Positions 33,930 to 42,814 of a stretch of 64,000 nucleotides of DNA are shown here, piece by piece; position 1 is the stretch's first letter; each line of letters opens with the position of its first letter. Source of the stretch: Bacteroidales bacterium (GTDB lineage Bacteria > Bacteroidota > Bacteroidia > Bacteroidales > UBA3824); contig JAFYDK010000099.1 of the NCBI GenBank assembly GCA_017544805.1, positions 62,001-126,000 on the forward strand, read 5' to 3'. The notes under the pieces are model-generated. The model did no database searches. It saw only the letters and a list, made by a program, of their open reading frames with translations, and was not told the DNA's origin. The position numbers and the translations under genes are program-made.

Positions 33930-35030
33930 TTATTTCTTTTTCTTTTTTATTATTTCTGTTTCTATGAAATAAGTCAGATAACGTGCCATTTCAGAGGCTT
34001 TTTTTGCTGAAGGATGCCAGTCTGCACCGTAATCAGCTGGGTCTTCTGAAAGTTCTTGAAAATCAAAACGGAAAATTTTTGTATCTTGCAAAATCTGCAT
34101 TGCCGTTTTGGAATTAGAAATCGTATTCATCAAATCCTGACTTTGCTGATAATGTAGCATAGGAGAATTTACGAGGATAATTTTTGCTGACGGGTAATGT
34201 TTTCTGATAGTTTTAAGAAAAGCGATGTATCCGACTGCAAATTTTTCTAATTCATAATTATTTTCGCTCAAATCGTTGGTTCCTAATCCTAAAACTACAA
34301 TATCTGGTTTGAATTTTGAAAATTCCCATTTCGTGGTTGTATCGTTGATAAGGGTGTTTTCATAAACTCTTGGCATCGGATATTCAGAACCGCTTTTTTT
34401 GTCCCCGTAATTTTTGTAAATGCCTATGCCTGAACGTGCTACAACCATAGAAATAGCGTTTAGGTTTTTAATCGTAATACCGGCGAAGGATTTAGCGAAG
34501 TTTGAGGTCGAATCGCTGAAAGAATCATCTCTGCCTGAGGCTTCATTACCGTAGCCGCAGGTTATGGAATTGCCGATGAATTCTATTTTAATACGTTTTT
34601 TTGTGTCGTATTTGAGAAGTTTAGCACCTTGATTGAGTTCAAAACCGTAAAATTCAGGGTAGCAGAAAAGTCCTTCTGAAACAAGCATAATGCTTACCGT
34701 ATGAACTCCTTGTGGCAAATTGTCAGCAATTTGAAACTTAAAAACTCCATCTGAAGTCTCTGAAGTGTAGGTAGAAAACTTTTTGAAATCTTTTCCGTCT
34801 ACCGAATAAACATAATATCCGGCATTGCTTTTGACTTTAACGGCGGCTGAGGTGCCGGAAAATGTTAATGAAAATTTTGTTCCGGGATAGCAATACGACA
34901 AACAATTATCTTTGTTGATAACCCTTCCTTCTACAAAGACGGACGGATTGTCGTGTTTTACCGCAACTTGTGCGGATAAATTCATTACTGAAGAAAACAT
35001 CAGTGTAAGGATTAAAAAATATTTCTTCAT
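33930..35030 (-). CDS. Secreted SGNH/GDSL esterase, CE2-like
   Basis: 366 aa. Signal peptide ending LSAQ (residue 21), an N-terminal jelly-roll domain to about 140, then an SGNH hydrolase domain. Catalytic motifs: block I EFIGNSITCGYG with the serine nucleophile, block III GLGTNDLS and block V DWHPSAKKA with the Asp-His pair. The two-domain layout is that of carbohydrate esterase family 2, deacetylases of xylan and mannan. It probably removes acetyl groups from glycans in the periplasm or outside the cell. It is monocistronic with a full -7 box at 35065. Confidence 0.85.
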   Translation of the reverse strand: MKKYFLILTLMFSSVMNLSAQVAVKHDNPSVFVEGRVINKDNCLSYCYPGTKFSLTFSGTSAAVKVKSNAGYYVYSVDGKDFKKFSTYTSETSDGVFKFQIADNLPQGVHTVSIMLVSEGLFCYPEFYGFELNQGAKLLKYDTKKRIKIEFIGNSITCGYGNEASGRDDSFSDSTSNFAKSFAGITIKNLNAISMVVARSGIGIYKNYGDKKSGSEYPMPRVYENTLINDTTTKWEFSKFKPDIVVLGLGTNDLSENNYELEKFAVGYIAFLKTIRKHYPSAKIILVNSPMLHYQQSQDLMNTISNSKTAMQILQDTKIFRFDFQELSEDPADYGADWHPSAKKASEMARYLTYFIETEIIKKKKK

Positions 35031-35064
35031 CTTTTATTTTAATTGCATTTGTTTTTTTTTAGGG

Positions 35065-35072
35065 CAAATTTA
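35065..35072 (-). promoter_or_regulatory. -7 box for the SGNH esterase gene
   Basis: TAAATTTG on the minus strand, full consensus, 35 nt before the start codon. Confidence 0.6.
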
Positions 35073-35091
35073 ATTCATTTTCATAAAACAA

Positions 35092-35124
35092 AAAAATCCG
35101 TGAATTTTTATTTCACGGATTTTT
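35092..35124 (-). terminator. Terminator of the YD-repeat gene
   Basis: Perfect 13-bp stem AAAAATCCGTGAA/TTCACGGATTTTT with a 7-nt loop, 25 bp after the stop codon; the A-rich 5' arm gives a U-tract on the leftward transcript. Confidence 0.75.
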
Positions 35125-35148
35125 ACTATTATATGCAAGTATAATAAA

Positions 35149-35958
35149 TTATTTTAGCAAAAATAACTGTCTTGCGGCTCCGAAGTATTCAATTGTACGG
35201 GTATAAACTTTTTCGCTTTTGCCTTCAGGTGAGGTTATAGAAACAATGTCTTTTGTCCAGTTGCCTGTGGTATCTACCGTATAATTGTGATTTTCAATCG
35301 TTTTGCCGTTTTTAGCGGTAACGGTAACTACGCGGGCAGAGATAAAACCGTTTTTGTCGTAAGTTAAAGTTTCTTCGGTTTTTTCGTCTTCGTTTTCTGT
35401 AACGCAAGAGTTTTGTCTGCCTTGTGCATCGTAAGTATAAGTGATAAGTCCGTTGTTGTTGCGCTCCGTTGCTATTTTACCGTCAGAGGTATAAGTGAAT
35501 TTCTTCAAAACGTTGCCGTAAGCGTCATTGGTGCGTATTAAACGGGAGTTTTCATCGTAATAAAACGAAACTTTCGAGTTGCTTGCCGTGCAAACAGTCA
35601 TGTTGTTGTTTTCGTCGTAAGTATAGTTTTCACGATAATAACCGGATTCGCTGTTTTGAGTATATTCAACGAGGTTGCCTTTGCTGTTATATTCGTAAAT
35701 ATACTTACCGTTTTTGTCAGAGGCCATTGAAAGTCTGTTTCTTGAGTCGTAAATATAACGTTGTTCATTGTCAGTGCGGTAGCCGTGGTCGTCAAACGTA
35801 TAAGTTACGCTTCCTGAGTTGTTGATACTTTCTGTTACTGATTTTACAGCACCTTTGAGTCCCATTTTTTCGGTGTCGGGACGGTGGTCTGTTTGTGCCG
35901 TTACATTCAAGGTTGCGGTAACGGCTGCAATTAATGCTACGGTTTTAAATGATGTCAT
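35149..35958 (-). CDS. Exported YD/RHS-repeat protein, short
   Basis: 269 aa. Signal peptide ending VTAQ (residue 22). The mature protein is a chain of YD-type repeats such as YIYDSRNRLSMASDKNGKY, YTYDENNNMTV and YTYDAQGRQNSC, the beta-hairpin units that make up RHS and YD shells. At under 250 residues it is far too short to enclose a toxin and has no core DPxG-type cleavage motif, so it is more likely a stand-alone surface or periplasmic protein. No toxin or immunity gene adjoins. Role unknown. Confidence 0.8.
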   Translation of the reverse strand: MTSFKTVALIAAVTATLNVTAQTDHRPDTEKMGLKGAVKSVTESINNSGSVTYTFDDHGYRTDNEQRYIYDSRNRLSMASDKNGKYIYEYNSKGNLVEYTQNSESGYYRENYTYDENNNMTVCTASNSKVSFYYDENSRLIRTNDAYGNVLKKFTYTSDGKIATERNNNGLITYTYDAQGRQNSCVTENEDEKTEETLTYDKNGFISARVVTVTAKNGKTIENHNYTVDTTGNWTKDIVSITSPEGKSEKVYTRTIEYFGAARQLFLLK

Positions 35959-36095
35959 GTTTGTATGGTTTTAAATTGTTAATATAATCTTGTTTACCTA
36001 ATGTTTCTTTTTCCTTGTTCAAAGATTAACTTTTATTATAACGATTAAAAAAAACAAAAATTGCATAAAAAAACTTCTCTTTTTTTTAAAAAAAA

Positions 36096-39000
36096 TTACG
36101 ATTTTTTTATGTTTTTCTTTTTTGCATGTCCGCTTGTGAAAATGTTTACGCATTTTTTAGGAATTTCCAGCCAAAGCAATATAAACATCACAACCGACCA
36201 ACTCCAAAGAACTACCATATTGAATTTATAAGTATCAAATCTGTTGTTTTTGATAATCTTGCAGGGAGCATAAAAATGCGCTCTGCCTATATCAGAAACA
36301 GGTTCCATAAAGATAGGGTCTTTCTTTTGTATTAATCTGTGTGTCGGCGCGTTATAAATCTTTTTAACAGCTCTTTTATTCAAGACTAATTCTGCAAGTT
36401 TTTCGTTGTAATAGTCTTTTTGGAGCTGATACAAGCCGTCTTTGCCGAGTATTTTTTCTAAGCTGTCAAGTTTTTTTTGACGTGCTGCGTTGTATTCTTC
36501 GGCTACATCGTTATAATACTCTTTTTGCGCTCTTAAAAACAGTTGTAAAAAGTTGCCTATCATAGCGTTGAACTTACCCGGAACAAATTCTTCGGTATGT
36601 TCAAATCCGATTTCAGGTTTTCTGTAATTGAGAAATTCCGTTTCGTTTTTCAAAATCAAAAGCAAATCCTCAAGTTCTTCTTGCTCTTCTTCTGACGGAT
36701 TTTCTATTTCGCAAAGTTTGTTGCATCGTGCCGTAATATTGTCAAGCTCGCTCATTAAATAAGTGCTTAAATAAATACAGCGTGATTTTTCTTTGTCAAG
36801 TTCGTAAAACTCTTTTTCGTAAGGGTTGTTTTGAAACTGATCAACTGCCAAAGCCTCGTAACCCCATCTTGATACCATTAAATCGCCGATAAAAGGAACG
36901 TTAATTTTATCGCTGACACTTTCGTGCAAATCGTCAAAATCTATCATCGCCCCGCCCAAAAGCATCTGAGGCACAAGCACAAACGGTATCAAAATGTAAA
37001 TCGCAATTACCGAATCCAATGCCGAAGAAATTATTAGTCCCATCATGTTTGCTGTACACGAGGTCGTGAACATAACAAACCAATAAGCCGTAGTCATGCC
37101 TTGAATTTCCAAAATATAATTGCCGACCAAAATGAAAGAAATAGTCTGAATTGCCGAAATCAAAAATACAATTATCGTCTTATTTAAAAGGTAACTGAAT
37201 TTCGATAAGTTTAGAAATTTTTCCCTTTCAAGAATTTTTCTGTCCCTAATAATCTCGTCAGCAGCACAGGAAAGCCCCGTAAACAAGGCTACGACTACTA
37301 TCATAAACAAAAAGACAGGTAAATTTCTGTTATCGGCAAAGACGTATTCGCCTTCGTCGTTGATGTATTTCGTGAAAAAACCCAAGATGAAAGCCAAAAC
37401 AGGCGACTCCAAAAATGTTATCGCCATGTATTGACGGTTTGCAAGTTTTGAGAGAATATTCCGCCTTAAAAATATCCAAAATTGTTTCAGCGGATTAGGA
37501 ATCGTGTATTTCGCTTGTGGAAGCGGTGTTTTTTTCTCCTCTTGAGTATCAACTTCCGCAAATTCAAATTCGCTGTTCGATAAAAATCTTTCATACCATT
37601 GTTTGGGGCTGACTTTTCGTTTTTGAGTGTAAAAACCATGTTCGTTAACCTCGCGTGATTCAATGATTTGAAGGATTTCTTCACTATTGACGTTTCCGCA
37701 AGTCGGACATTCGCTTTCTCCTGCGTCCACGTAATCGCTCATCAATTTGAAATACGTTATCGCCTCCATCGGATTGCCGTTGTATATAACATAACCGCCT
37801 TTGTCCATAACCCAAAGTTTGTCGAACATTTTGAAAATATTCGATGAAGGTTGATGTATGTTTACGATTACGATTGTACCTTTAACGGCTTGTTGTTTAA
37901 GAAGTTGCATAACGATTTCGGAGTCTGTACTCGATAATCCGGAGGTCGGCTCGTCCACAAATAAAATAGACGGCTCTCTAACAAGTTCCAAAGCGATGTT
38001 AAGCCTTTTGCGTTGTCCTCCCGAAATCACGGTGTGCAAATCGTCCCCAACCTTGAGATTTCTACATTCATACAAATCCAAATCCTTGAGAATTTTTGTT
38101 ATATGAGCATCAAACTCTTTGTCAGAGAGGTTGTTAAGACAAAGTTTGGAATTATAATAAAGGTTTTGCCAAACGGTGAGTTCGGCTATCAAAAGGTCGT
38201 CCTGAGGAACTATTCCTATGATTCCGTCCGGCATTTTGTCTTTGCCCGAAATATTGTTGCCGTTGATGAAAATTTCGCCAGTATCAAGTTTGTATTTTCC
38301 CGTCAAAACGTTCAGAAGCGTACTCTTGCCTGTTCCGCTGCCGCCCATGATGCCGACTAACATTCCTGATTCTACCAAAAAGCTGAAAGGTTTTAATCCG
38401 GTTTGGGCGTTTTTGTAACTGAACGAAACATTGTTGCCAGAAAAAACAACTTTTTGTCTGTCTGATACCCTCGTAAAAATATTATTGACGGTACTTTGAT
38501 AAATCGAACCGATTTTTTCTCCGCGTATTATTGAACCGTTTTCAAAAAGAAGTACCTTGCCCGGCTGAATCATTTTGCCGTTTACAGTAAGCCCCGATAA
38601 TCCGTCATAAACGAAAAATATATTGGATATACTCCTGATATACAACATTCTAAGGCTGCCTTCCATTTCCGAAAGCTGAATGTGTTTGGTTCCTTCCAAG
38701 GCTTTGGGTAAATTGTCGGCAAAAAGAAAATCCGCTTTGTTATCGGCTATGCTCAGATCGTTTTTAACGAATGACAAAATGTTAAGGTATTCAGAATGTT
38801 CGATGTTGAAACTTTCAGATACTGTTTCAACGAAATCTTTTGAGGCTTCGGAAAAATTATTATCCGTTAAAACGTATTCTATGAGTTGTATTATAACCGT
38901 AACTTTGTCACGTTGATGAAGTTCTCTATTGATTTGCGCACATATTTTAAGAATTTTTACCGAACTTGAGGATATTCTTTTATGAGATTCTTTCCCTGAT

Positions 39001-39188
39001 TTTTTGTCTTTGTAGGAATTGACATAACCTTCGTAACGGTTCAGATATTTTTCTGCGAGAGCCGGCGAAAGCATCCTCTGAAGATATGCCTGAACAACAT
39101 CTTTTGATTTAGCGGCGTTGATAGTATCTTCGGGGTCAATAATCAGCGCAAACAAACGCATTAAAGCATCGAGTATCTTTTCGTTCAT
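36096..39188 (-). CDS. Large ABCG-like ABC transporter with N-terminal TerB-like domain
   Basis: 1030 aa from MNEKILDALMRLFALI; the longer frame to 39248 crosses the promoter. Residues 1-150 are helical and resemble TerB domains; about 165-240 look like a small beta domain (FHA-like place); the ABC ATPase follows (Walker A GGSGTGKSTLL near 285, signature ISGGQRKRLNIAL, Walker B FVDEPTSGLSS). A CPTCG motif comes next, then an ABC-2 membrane domain (LESPVLAFILGFF, VLVPQMLLGGAMIDF), a long charged coiled region, and a last membrane helix. Fusing ATPase and permease in this order is ABCG-type. Substrate unknown. It is divergent from gldH with its own -7 box. Confidence 0.8.
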   Translation of the reverse strand: MNEKILDALMRLFALIIDPEDTINAAKSKDVVQAYLQRMLSPALAEKYLNRYEGYVNSYKDKKSGKESHKRISSSSVKILKICAQINRELHQRDKVTVIIQLIEYVLTDNNFSEASKDFVETVSESFNIEHSEYLNILSFVKNDLSIADNKADFLFADNLPKALEGTKHIQLSEMEGSLRMLYIRSISNIFFVYDGLSGLTVNGKMIQPGKVLLFENGSIIRGEKIGSIYQSTVNNIFTRVSDRQKVVFSGNNVSFSYKNAQTGLKPFSFLVESGMLVGIMGGSGTGKSTLLNVLTGKYKLDTGEIFINGNNISGKDKMPDGIIGIVPQDDLLIAELTVWQNLYYNSKLCLNNLSDKEFDAHITKILKDLDLYECRNLKVGDDLHTVISGGQRKRLNIALELVREPSILFVDEPTSGLSSTDSEIVMQLLKQQAVKGTIVIVNIHQPSSNIFKMFDKLWVMDKGGYVIYNGNPMEAITYFKLMSDYVDAGESECPTCGNVNSEEILQIIESREVNEHGFYTQKRKVSPKQWYERFLSNSEFEFAEVDTQEEKKTPLPQAKYTIPNPLKQFWIFLRRNILSKLANRQYMAITFLESPVLAFILGFFTKYINDEGEYVFADNRNLPVFLFMIVVVALFTGLSCAADEIIRDRKILEREKFLNLSKFSYLLNKTIIVFLISAIQTISFILVGNYILEIQGMTTAYWFVMFTTSCTANMMGLIISSALDSVIAIYILIPFVLVPQMLLGGAMIDFDDLHESVSDKINVPFIGDLMVSRWGYEALAVDQFQNNPYEKEFYELDKEKSRCIYLSTYLMSELDNITARCNKLCEIENPSEEEQEELEDLLLILKNETEFLNYRKPEIGFEHTEEFVPGKFNAMIGNFLQLFLRAQKEYYNDVAEEYNAARQKKLDSLEKILGKDGLYQLQKDYYNEKLAELVLNKRAVKKIYNAPTHRLIQKKDPIFMEPVSDIGRAHFYAPCKIIKNNRFDTYKFNMVVLWSWSVVMFILLWLEIPKKCVNIFTSGHAKKKNIKKS

Positions 39189-39214
39189 CGGTTTTTCTTG
39201 ATTAAAAACAAATG

Positions 39215-39222
39215 CAAATCTA
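39215..39222 (-). promoter_or_regulatory. -7 box for the ABCG-like gene
   Basis: TAGATTTG on the minus strand, full consensus, 27 nt before the chosen start codon; this placement supports the ATG at 39188 rather than 39248. Confidence 0.6.
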
Positions 39223-39292
39223 ATAACTTTTTTTGTGTGTACAAACAACTAACGGTACTTATTTTTATTTTTTGAAAAAAACGGGGATAATT

Positions 39293-39324
39293 TTTGGGAA
39301 TTTGAGTTTATAACATTAATTTTG
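39293..39324 (+). promoter_or_regulatory. Canonical promoter of the gldH operon
   Basis: TTTG at 39293-39296, 20-nt spacer, TAATTTTG at 39317-39324, then GCACT; leader of about 15 nt to the ATG. Confidence 0.75.
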
Positions 39325-39343
39325 CACTATAAAATTGTCGGTT

Positions 39344-39814
39344 ATGAAGAAATTTTTTTTAGCATTGCTCGTAGTTTTTTCTGTATTTGCTTGCAACCGC
39401 GGAAGAATTTACGGCGAAAGGGAGGAATTGCCGAATATGGTTTGGGACATGAACAACATATTAAAGTTTGATGTCCCGGTTTTGACGGATACCGTAGCTT
39501 ACGATATTAAAGTCGATTTAAGAACTGTTGATTTTTATACATCTGCCAATTTGTGGTTGTTTTTTAAAATCGAAACACCTTCAGGTAAAGTAATGGCGGA
39601 TACTATGGAATGTATGCTTTATGATGATAAAGGTAATCCGCAAACCCAAAAAATGAGTTTCGGCGAGTTGGAAGATTATGAGTTTATGTTTAAGGAAAAC
39701 GTAAAATTCTCAGAAACCGGAGTTTATAAATTTAATATTCAGCACGGAATGCGAACGGAACAACTTCCGTATATTAAGGAAGTGGGTCTTATCGTAGAAA
39801 AACACGAAAAATAG
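39344..39814 (+). CDS. gldH: Gliding motility/T9SS-associated lipoprotein GldH
   Basis: 156 aa from the ATG at 39344. Lipobox ending at Cys17 (FSVFAC). The sequence fits GldH: an N-terminal MVWDMNNILKFDVPV strand set, a middle YTSANLWLFFKIETPSG and a YKFNIQHGMRTEQLPYIKEVGL ending. GldH is a Bacteroidota lipoprotein needed for gliding in Flavobacterium and retained in non-gliding relatives, with a link to the type IX secretion apparatus. It heads an operon gldH-trmB-EEP-GT2 with gaps of 4 bp or overlaps. Confidence 0.85.
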   Translation: MKKFFLALLVVFSVFACNRGRIYGEREELPNMVWDMNNILKFDVPVLTDTVAYDIKVDLRTVDFYTSANLWLFFKIETPSGKVMADTMECMLYDDKGNPQTQKMSFGELEDYEFMFKENVKFSETGVYKFNIQHGMRTEQLPYIKEVGLIVEKHEK

Positions 39815-39818
39815 AAAA

Positions 39819-40520
39819 ATGTCAAAAAACAAACTTGAAAAATTTGCGTTGATGGCTGAGTTCAAAAATGTGATTCAGCCCGAAGGACTTTTTGTCGATA
39901 ATTTTGAATTGAAAGGCAAATGGGCGGATGATTTTTTTAAAAATTCCAACCCTTTGACCTTGGAACTCGGTTGCGGAAAAGGTGAATATACCGTTGCTTT
40001 GGCAGGTCTTAACAAAGAAAAAAATTATATCGGTGTTGATATAAAAGGTGCGCGTATTTATACCGGCGCAAAACTCGCCCTTGAAAACAATCAGGAGAAT
40101 GCCGCATTCCTGCGTACGAGAATTGATATGATTGACAGATTTTTTTCTGAGGACGAGGTTTCGGAAATTTGGATAACTTTTCCTGACCCGCAGCCCAAGA
40201 AACAAAACAAACGTTTGACTTCAGCGCATTTTTTGAATCTTTACGGCAAAATCTTAAAAGACGGTTCTATAATTAATCTTAAAACTGACAGCCGTCTATT
40301 GCATTTTTATACATTGGAACTCTTGAAAGCCAATAATATAACTCCGATTGTACATACCGACGATTTGTATTCTTCGGATTATCTTAACGATGTTTTGAGA
40401 GTTAAGACTTATTACGAAAAGCAATTTTTGTCTGAAGGTAAAAAAATCACTTATCTGAAATTTAAGTTTGAAAAAAATAAACAGTTTGTAGAAATACCGA
40501 AATTTGAATTTTCGGAGTAA
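39819..40520 (+). CDS. trmB: tRNA (guanine-N7)-methyltransferase
   Basis: 233 aa. Rossmann methyltransferase with the SAM-binding motif LELGCGKGEYTVALA at about 48-62, acidic IGVDIKGARI, and the TrmB signature WITFPDPQPKKQNKRLTS, where the Asp-Pro and basic residues bind tRNA. It makes m7G46 in tRNA variable loops. It lies 4 bp after gldH and overlaps the next start by one base (TAATG), so translation is coupled. Confidence 0.93.
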   Translation: MSKNKLEKFALMAEFKNVIQPEGLFVDNFELKGKWADDFFKNSNPLTLELGCGKGEYTVALAGLNKEKNYIGVDIKGARIYTGAKLALENNQENAAFLRTRIDMIDRFFSEDEVSEIWITFPDPQPKKQNKRLTSAHFLNLYGKILKDGSIINLKTDSRLLHFYTLELLKANNITPIVHTDDLYSSDYLNDVLRVKTYYEKQFLSEGKKITYLKFKFEKNKQFVEIPKFEFSE

Positions 40521-41680
40521 TGAAAGGAAAAAAAGAAAGCAAATTCAAAAAAATTGCCGGTTGGTTTTTGCGCCTGCCTAAAAGAATTAACGTTACCGTT
40601 ACCGTACTTTTGATAACGGCAACGTTGATTTCTTACGCTTCAACGGTGCTAAACCCCGGTAAATATACCGCAATTCCGGCATTTGCCGGTTTGGGATTTC
40701 CGTATATTCTCTTTGTTGATGTTTTTTATACGATGCTTCTTATTTTTGCAAAAAAATGGACGGCTGTTTTTATGATTTTGACTATTGCTTTCGGTTACAA
40801 ACGAATTGATGAAACCGTTCAGCTCAATCCTATTCATTATCTTGAGGATTTTTCCAAAGAGGATTCTTCGTTTACGTTTATGTCCTTTAATGTCAGATTG
40901 TTAGACCGTTATAATTGGATAGATTCTAAGGGCGGAACAAAAAACAAAATTTTTGAATTTTTGAAATACGAAAGTCCTGAAATTATTTGTTTTCAAGAGT
41001 TTTATAACAATAGCAAGGATTCTTTACCGAATTGCGAACTTATCCGAGATATTCTCAAAACTGATTATGTCATAAGAGATTATGACGAAAAAGATACTGT
41101 TCATAAGACTGACAAAGGTTATATTATTTTTTCAAAATATCCGCTTTGTAACCGTCGTCCGATTTTTGATTTTACTGATAATATGATTGGAATGTCGGTT
41201 GATGCTGACATTTTCGGCAAAAAAGTCAGAATTTTTAATATTCATTTGAAATCCATAAAACTCGGTTACGACGATTATGATTTTATTGACAAAATCGAAA
41301 ACAAAAACAATAAAGAACAGCTTTCGGGTTTAGGTAATATTTTTACGAAAATTTCCAAAGCTTATCAAATTCGTGTTAAACAGGCTGAATATTTGAGCAT
41401 TTTGATAAAACAATCGCCTTATCCTGTGATTTTGAGCGGAGATTTCAACGAGCCACCGGTTTCGTATTGTTATAATAAAATCAGAAAAAGCGGTTTGGAA
41501 GATGCTTTTTGTATGAGCGGAACGGGTTTCGGAGAGACGATGAGGGTGAAATTTTTGCATTTTAGAATTGATTATATCCTTCATTCCAAGGTCATTGAAA
41601 GTAAACGTTTTCGCACCCACAGAGAAAATCTTTCCGATCATTATGCCGTGAGTTGTAAATTTAAATATTCCGGGCAATGA
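40520..41680 (+). CDS. Membrane-anchored endonuclease/exonuclease/phosphatase family protein
   Basis: 386 aa. Two or three membrane segments in the first 100 residues (VTVTVLLITATLISYA, FPYILFVDVFYTMLLIFA, WTAVFMILTIAFGY), then an EEP fold: MSFNVRLL, ICFQEF with the catalytic Glu, NIHLKS, ILSGDFNEPP with Asp-x-Asn, and the final SDHYAV with the Asp-His pair. All metal and catalytic residues are present. The active site faces the periplasm if the helices act as an anchor. Related proteins are common in Bacteroidota, with substrate unknown. It overlaps the GT2 gene by 4 bp. Confidence 0.85.
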   Translation: MKGKKESKFKKIAGWFLRLPKRINVTVTVLLITATLISYASTVLNPGKYTAIPAFAGLGFPYILFVDVFYTMLLIFAKKWTAVFMILTIAFGYKRIDETVQLNPIHYLEDFSKEDSSFTFMSFNVRLLDRYNWIDSKGGTKNKIFEFLKYESPEIICFQEFYNNSKDSLPNCELIRDILKTDYVIRDYDEKDTVHKTDKGYIIFSKYPLCNRRPIFDFTDNMIGMSVDADIFGKKVRIFNIHLKSIKLGYDDYDFIDKIENKNNKEQLSGLGNIFTKISKAYQIRVKQAEYLSILIKQSPYPVILSGDFNEPPVSYCYNKIRKSGLEDAFCMSGTGFGETMRVKFLHFRIDYILHSKVIESKRFRTHRENLSDHYAVSCKFKYSGQ

Positions 41681-42753
41681 TTGTTTTTGAAGTTTTTTTG
41701 ATTTTAATTGTATCTGTTTATGCGTTTTTGGTTTTGAAATGTTGTGTGAAATTTTACTTTTATAAGCCGGAAATAAATCTTAAAACTTCTTATAAAAAAG
41801 TTTCCGTCATGGTTTCTGCCAAAAATGAGGAAGAAAATATTTCTAATTTTATCACGAATATTTTATCTCAAAGTTCAGAAAATTATGAACTTGTATTGAT
41901 AGATGACAATTCTTTGGACAAAACTTTTGAAATTGCTGAGAAATTTTCTGATATAATTTTGAAAAAAAATCCGTTTTCCGGCAAAAAATCAGCCTTGAAA
42001 TACGGAATTGATTTTTGCAACGGAGATTTTTTAATTCTAACGGATGCTGATTGTTTCGGTAATAGATATTGGGTGGAAACAATTTCCAAAACGGCTTTTG
42101 CCTATGATGCTGACATGGTTTTAGCACCCGTAATTATCTGTGCTGAAGATAATTCTAATATTTTTCAAAGGCTTTGGCAGGCGGAAGGTTTTTCGCTTAT
42201 AACTATAACTGCGGGAACTTGCATTTGGGGCAGACCCGTAATGTCAAACGGCGGAAATATCGGTTATAAAACGTTTTTTTTCAAAAATAATGTCCTTTCT
42301 CTTAACAAGAAATATTCTTCGGGCGATGATATGTTTATGATGGAATCGGCTCAAAGACAGAGAAAAAAAATCGTTTATGTAAAAGATAGAAATGCCGTTG
42401 TCAGGACTTTTGGCCCTAAAAATCTCAAGCAACTTTTGCGTCAGCGTTCTCGGTGGGTTAGCAAAACGGGCGGTTATAAAGAAAAGTTTACGCTTTTTTT
42501 TGCGGGCGTGATTTTCTTCGGAAATTTTTTTGCCGCTATGTTGCCTTTGGTTGTCTGGTTTACGGATTGGCGGGTTTCTGTTTTTATGGTTTTAACGAAA
42601 TTTTTATCGGACTTTTTTTCTGTTAAAGTCTCTTCGGATTATTATCGCAAAAAACAGAAAATCAGTGATATAATAGTTTTAGAAATTATATATCCTTATT
42701 ATGTTTTATCTTCGGTGGCAGTGTTTTTATTCAAAGGCGTTAGGTGGAAATAA
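41677..42753 (+). CDS. Glycosyltransferase family 2, processive-type membrane enzyme
   Basis: 358 aa. One N-terminal membrane segment, then a GT-A domain with SAKNEEENIS, the LTDADC metal-binding DxD, SGDDMFM, and RQRSRW, the Q/RxxRW of processive or CESA-like transferases; two or three membrane helices close the protein. It should add sugars to a lipid-linked or membrane acceptor in envelope polysaccharide synthesis. Start by ATGA overlap with the EEP gene. It is the last gene of the gldH operon; a new promoter follows. Confidence 0.85.
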   Translation: MIVFEVFLILIVSVYAFLVLKCCVKFYFYKPEINLKTSYKKVSVMVSAKNEEENISNFITNILSQSSENYELVLIDDNSLDKTFEIAEKFSDIILKKNPFSGKKSALKYGIDFCNGDFLILTDADCFGNRYWVETISKTAFAYDADMVLAPVIICAEDNSNIFQRLWQAEGFSLITITAGTCIWGRPVMSNGGNIGYKTFFFKNNVLSLNKKYSSGDDMFMMESAQRQRKKIVYVKDRNAVVRTFGPKNLKQLLRQRSRWVSKTGGYKEKFTLFFAGVIFFGNFFAAMLPLVVWFTDWRVSVFMVLTKFLSDFFSVKVSSDYYRKKQKISDIIVLEIIYPYYVLSSVAVFLFKGVRWK

Positions 42754-42764
42754 AAAAAGTTTTT

Positions 42765-42772
42765 TATATTTG
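42765..42772 (+). promoter_or_regulatory. -7 box for the ROK kinase gene
   Basis: TATATTTG followed by GCG, full consensus, about 43 nt before the ATG. Confidence 0.65.
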
Positions 42773-42814
42773 CGCTATTAATTTTTAATTACCAATTTAT
42801 ATCAATATCATAAT

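Noticed and set aside
35149-35958. RHS toxin or polymorphic toxin system
   Set aside because: The protein is too short, has no variable toxin tip and no immunity gene beside it.
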